DNA from: Pseudooctadecabacter jejudonensis
GTDB taxonomy: Bacteria; Pseudomonadota; Alphaproteobacteria; Rhodobacterales; Rhodobacteraceae
Reading direction: 5' to 3'
Assembly: GCF_900172275.1 (NCBI RefSeq)
Contig: NZ_FWFT01000004.1
Coordinates: forward strand, 186,001-250,000
Length of the DNA stretch: 64,000 nt
Shown here: positions 60,943 through 64,000 of the stretch, in pieces
How the letters are laid out: the number at the start of each line of letters is the position of its first letter
Numbering within the stretch: the first letter of the stretch is position 1
Notes under the pieces: generated by a model
Databases searched by the model: none
Seen by the model: only the letters and a program-made list of their open reading frames with translations
What the model was told of the DNA's origin: nothing
Made by a program: the position numbers and the translations under genes

Positions 60943-61116
60943 GTCCAAGCCGCGCATCCAAACAGACGGTGGCCGGTTTCGGGCGGGGATAGGGTTCGCC
61001 CGCAGCACACCATCGCACAGGCTGGCGCGCCAATGTCTGACACCGCGCCGTTGCGCCTCCTGTAGACTGAACAAGGCCGCATCTTGGCCACGTAAGACCG
61101 CCACACGGTGCGGTTT

Positions 61117-63132
61117 TCAGGCCGCCAAGCCGCGGCCTTTCAGAAGGGCTGTGGCGTCGGGCATGGACCCGCGGAATTTTTGATACAACGTCGCGGCATC
61201 CTCAGATCCGCCTGCGGACAGGATATGGGTTTCCAGTTTTTGCGCCATCGCGGGATCAAACGGGCCGCCTTGTTCCTTAAACGCCTCAAAGGCATCGGCA
61301 TCCATAACCTCGGACCACATGTAGCTGTAGTAGCCCGAAGAATAGCCGTCGCCCGCAAAGACATGGGCGAAATGCGGTGTTGCGTGGCGCATGCGGATGG
61401 CATGGGGCATCCCGATGTCCTCAAGCACTTCGGCCTGTTTTTGCATGGGGTCTGCGGGCGCGTCCTCTGTGTCGTGGAAGGCCAGATCAACAAGGGCCGA
61501 CGCCACGTATTCCACCGTCGAGAACCCCATATCGTAGGTTGCGGCCCCCAGCATCCGGTCCAGCAGGTCGCGCGGCATGGGCTGGCCGGTGTCGGCATGG
61601 GTGGCGAATTCTTCCAACACCTCGGGCACCTCGAGCCAGTGTTCATAAAGCTGGCTGGGCAGTTCCACGAAATCGCGCGCCACGGAGGTGCCCGAGATCA
61701 TGTCATAGGTCACGTCGGACAACATCTGGTGCAGCGCGTGTCCGAATTCATGAAACAAAGTGCGCGCGTCATCGTAGCTGAGCAACGCGGGCTCCCCCTC
61801 TGACGGTTTGGCAAAGTTGCACACGTTGATGACATGAGGGCGGATGTCGCCGGCCAGTTTTTGCTGGCTGCGCATGGCCGAGCACCACGCGCCGGAGCGT
61901 TTGGAGCCGCGGGCGAAGTAATCCCCGATGAAGACAGCGACATGTTTGCCGTTTCGTGTAACCTCCCATGCGCGGCAATCGGGGTGATAGAGCGGCGCGT
62001 CTATGGGGGCGAAGTCGAGGTTGAACAGGCGGTTGGCGCAGGCAAAAGACGCATCGATCATGCGGTCCAGTTGCAGGTAGGGTTTCAGCTCCGCCTCGTT
62101 CAGATCATGTTCGGCGGCACGGCGTTTTTCGCTGTAATAGCGCCAATCCCATGCCTCAAGCGGGCCGGTTTCGCCATCAGTGTGCATCATAGCCTGCAAA
62201 ACCTGCGCGTCCTCTTCGGCGGCGGCCTTGGCGGGTGTCCAGACCTGCATCAGCAGGTCGCGCACGGCGCCAGGCGTGCCCGCCATCTCGGTCTCAAGCT
62301 TGTAATCGGCAAAGCTGTCGTAGCCCAAAAGGTTGGCGCGTTCGGCCCGGAGGCTGAGGATTTCTGCAGCAATCGCACGGTTGTCCGTCTCACCGCCGTT
62401 TGCACCGCGCGACACCCAGGCGGTGTAGGCCTTTTCGCGCAGATCGCGACGGGGGCAGAATTGCAAAAACGGCACGATCAAGGACCGCGACAGGGTGACG
62501 ACCGGGCCACCCGCGTCCTTGTCCCGGCCCGCGGCCTTCGCGGCATTAACCACGAAATCGGGCAGACCTGTGAGGTCATCAAGCGGCATGAACCAGCTGC
62601 GTTCATCGGCCAGAAGGTTCTGCGTGAATTGGGTGCCCAAAACGCTTAGACGTTGTTTCACCTCAGCCAGACGGTCGGCGGCAAAACCTGTCAGCTGCGC
62701 GCCGGACCGCACGAAATTGCGGCGCGTCAACATCAGCACGCGGGCCTGCTCGTCGTTCAGATCGAGGGTGTCGCGGGCCTGCCACAGCGCCTCAATCCGA
62801 GCAAACAGATCGGCGTTTGATGTGATCTCGGACGAATAGGCCGACAAGAGCGGCGAAAAGTCCCGCATCAACCCCTCGCGGGCCTCATTGCTGTCCGCGC
62901 CTGCCAGTGCGAAAAACGGCGCCAGCGCCTTTTCCAGTGGCGCATCCGCCAACATCAAGGCCTCAATCGTGTTCTCGAACGTGGGTTCGGACCCATCACA
63001 AATCGCCGCGATATTGGCGCGGGCCTGATCCAGCGCCGCATCCACCGCGGGGGCGAAATGCGCATCCTCGATCTGGTCAAAGGGGGGCAAATCAAACGGC
63101 GTGTTCCAGTCGGACAAAAGCGGGTTGGTCAT
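61117..63132 (-). CDS. M3 family oligopeptidase (Dcp/PrlC-like)
   Basis: A 671-aa zinc peptidase. The HExxH motif is TLFHEFGHALHQML, with a downstream Glu in ISGTSVARDFVELPSQLYEHWL. The N-terminal helical domain is typical for the M3A family. Cytoplasmic; digests peptides from protein turnover. Start ATG 63132 with AAGGAG upstream. Single gene in the window. Confidence 0.92.
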   Translation of the reverse strand: MTNPLLSDWNTPFDLPPFDQIEDAHFAPAVDAALDQARANIAAICDGSEPTFENTIEALMLADAPLEKALAPFFALAGADSNEAREGLMRDFSPLLSAYSSEITSNADLFARIEALWQARDTLDLNDEQARVLMLTRRNFVRSGAQLTGFAADRLAEVKQRLSVLGTQFTQNLLADERSWFMPLDDLTGLPDFVVNAAKAAGRDKDAGGPVVTLSRSLIVPFLQFCPRRDLREKAYTAWVSRGANGGETDNRAIAAEILSLRAERANLLGYDSFADYKLETEMAGTPGAVRDLLMQVWTPAKAAAEEDAQVLQAMMHTDGETGPLEAWDWRYYSEKRRAAEHDLNEAELKPYLQLDRMIDASFACANRLFNLDFAPIDAPLYHPDCRAWEVTRNGKHVAVFIGDYFARGSKRSGAWCSAMRSQQKLAGDIRPHVINVCNFAKPSEGEPALLSYDDARTLFHEFGHALHQMLSDVTYDMISGTSVARDFVELPSQLYEHWLEVPEVLEEFATHADTGQPMPRDLLDRMLGAATYDMGFSTVEYVASALVDLAFHDTEDAPADPMQKQAEVLEDIGMPHAIRMRHATPHFAHVFAGDGYSSGYYSYMWSEVMDADAFEAFKEQGGPFDPAMAQKLETHILSAGGSEDAATLYQKFRGSMPDATALLKGRGLAA

Positions 63133-63182
63133 GGGCGATCTCCTTTGCACTTCAACCTATGCACTTTGGCGCGCCGTTCCAC

Positions 63183-63204
63183 CTTCATCTGACCAGAAAA
63201 ACTC
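63183..63204 (-). repeat. Family B element, copy B5
   Basis: CTTCATCTGACCAGAAAAAC plus TC on the + strand, ten bases beyond the stop of the minus-strand permease gene, in terminator orientation for that gene. Confidence 0.75.
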
Positions 63205-63213
63205 ACATCCGCG

Positions 63214-64000
63214 CTACCCGCCGGGCGTCCGGTCGCGCAGGTGCCGTTCCAGCCGCCGCAGAACAAGGCTGAGGCCAATGGTCATGGTCAGATAAATAAG
63301 CGCCACGATGTTATAGGTTTCAAAATACCGAAAATTGCCCGCCGCCGTGACCTTACCGGCCTGCGTGACATCCAACACCCCCAACACCGACACCAGAGAG
63401 CTGTCTTTGACCATCGCGACGAAATCATTGCCCAAGGGCGGCAGGATCCGTCGGAACGCCTGCGGAAAGGTGATGTGGCGGAATCGGTGCCACGCCGACA
63501 GGCCCAGCGCCTCGGCCGCCTCAATCTGGCCGCGTTCAATGGATTGGAGCCCAGCGCGAAACACCTCAGAGATAAAGGCGGAATAGCCGATGGTAAGCGC
63601 AATGGTCGCCCGCCACAGCATGGAAAAATCGCGGTTCCTGATCGGGTCAAACCCCACCAGGCCCGTGGCCCAATTCCACAGCGCCACCAAGGCAGGGGCC
63701 AGCACGAAGGCAACATACAGCAGCAGCACGATGATCGGCACACCGCGCACGACCTCAACATAAAGCCGCGCCACCTGCCGCACGACAATCCAGCGCGACA
63801 TGGACATCATTGCCAGGCCAAGGCCCAGCGCGTTGGCCAGCGCGAAGCCCACAAGGGTGACAAAGACGGTGATGCGGATGCCTTTCGACAGTGTGCCAAG
63901 GACCTGAGTATACAGATCATTCGACAGCACCTGCCAAAAGAAATAGCCGCCCACCGCCAAAACGATGAGCAGCCAATAGGGAAAATCCCTGTCTTGTTTG
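63214..64000 (-). CDS. Polar amino-acid ABC transporter permease (5' end outside window)
   Basis: At least 261 residues are present and the frame continues past the right edge. Type-I permease with EAAEALGLSAWHRFRHITFPQAFRRILPPLG (EAA loop), and membrane helices ending in YLTMTIGLSLVLRRLERHL. It resembles HisM/GlnP permeases for polar amino acids. The partner permease, binding protein and ATPase must lie beyond the window. Followed by family B element B5. Confidence 0.92.
   Translation of the reverse strand, partial: KQDRDFPYWLLIVLAVGGYFFWQVLSNDLYTQVLGTLSKGIRITVFVTLVGFALANALGLGLAMMSMSRWIVVRQVARLYVEVVRGVPIIVLLLYVAFVLAPALVALWNWATGLVGFDPIRNRDFSMLWRATIALTIGYSAFISEVFRAGLQSIERGQIEAAEALGLSAWHRFRHITFPQAFRRILPPLGNDFVAMVKDSSLVSVLGVLDVTQAGKVTAAGNFRYFETYNIVALIYLTMTIGLSLVLRRLERHLRDRTPGG

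Overview
The window is one contiguous piece of a Rhodobacterales (roseobacter-group alphaproteobacterium) chromosome. The support is about 60% GC DNA, a hisS-hisZ-hisG operon, a cobalamin-dependent NrdJ, DUF1289/DUF1489/DUF2125 proteins, Hint-domain proteins, a DMGDH/GcvT oxidase and many four-base ATGA or GTGA gene overlaps. No rRNA, tRNA, CRISPR array, prophage or insertion sequence was recognised. The first gene (clpA) and the last (an amino-acid ABC permease) run off the edges.

Layout. 1-7.2 kb: clpA 3' end, an exported M23 peptidase, a MotA/ExbB plus MotB/OmpA-like pair whose second member has a very long periplasmic coiled coil, a gamma-glutamylcyclotransferase-like protein and a DUF2125 protein. 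7.2-13 kb: an extensin-like lipoprotein, tyrA-like, hisC, rpsD with a long leader, a Hint-domain protein and an LpxR-like outer-membrane protein. 13.2-15.5 kb: a small iron and stress locus with a 53-aa gene, hemP (54 aa), an unknown Cys-rich 158-aa protein, a DUF1289 protein, dps and a 152-aa protein that may be a distant paralogue of the 158-aa one.

16-28 kb: an acid-sugar catabolic island. A leftward operon encodes an ABC sugar importer, a two-cupin protein, an HpcH/HpaI aldolase, an alpha/beta hydrolase and an RraA-like protein. A divergent rightward operon encodes a GntR regulator and a complete tetronate pathway (ltnD-otnK-otnC-otnI). 28-39 kb: nrdJ, DUF1489, hisS-hisZ-hisG, slyX, a lipoprotein with GGLFG repeats, dnaE. 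39-40 kb: an ArsR regulator with an operator-like promoter, and an SRPBCC protein. 40-49.6 kb: xdhABC directly coupled to a BMP-type (purine nucleoside) ABC transporter, suggesting uptake and oxidation of purines. 49.7-64 kb: an orphan GAF/HWE histidine kinase, an aldo/keto reductase with an FAD amine oxidase, small exported proteins, a Hint protein lacking the usual nucleophilic Cys, an APH-type phosphotransferase, a DMGDH-family enzyme, a lipase-3-like protein, a hydroxyacid dehydrogenase, an SH3 protein, an M3 oligopeptidase and the ABC permease.

The signal not explained by genes is a set of short dispersed palindromic elements. Family A is a GC stem followed by TATTTTTGACCCAAAGAA. Family B is a T-run followed by GGGTCAGATGAAG. 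They mostly sit at gene 3' ends in terminator orientation. One copy of each also lies inside coding sequence, in xdhB (A) and xdhA (B), and is translated in frame. Two copies of a longer ~123-bp version overlap the stop codons of two unrelated genes.
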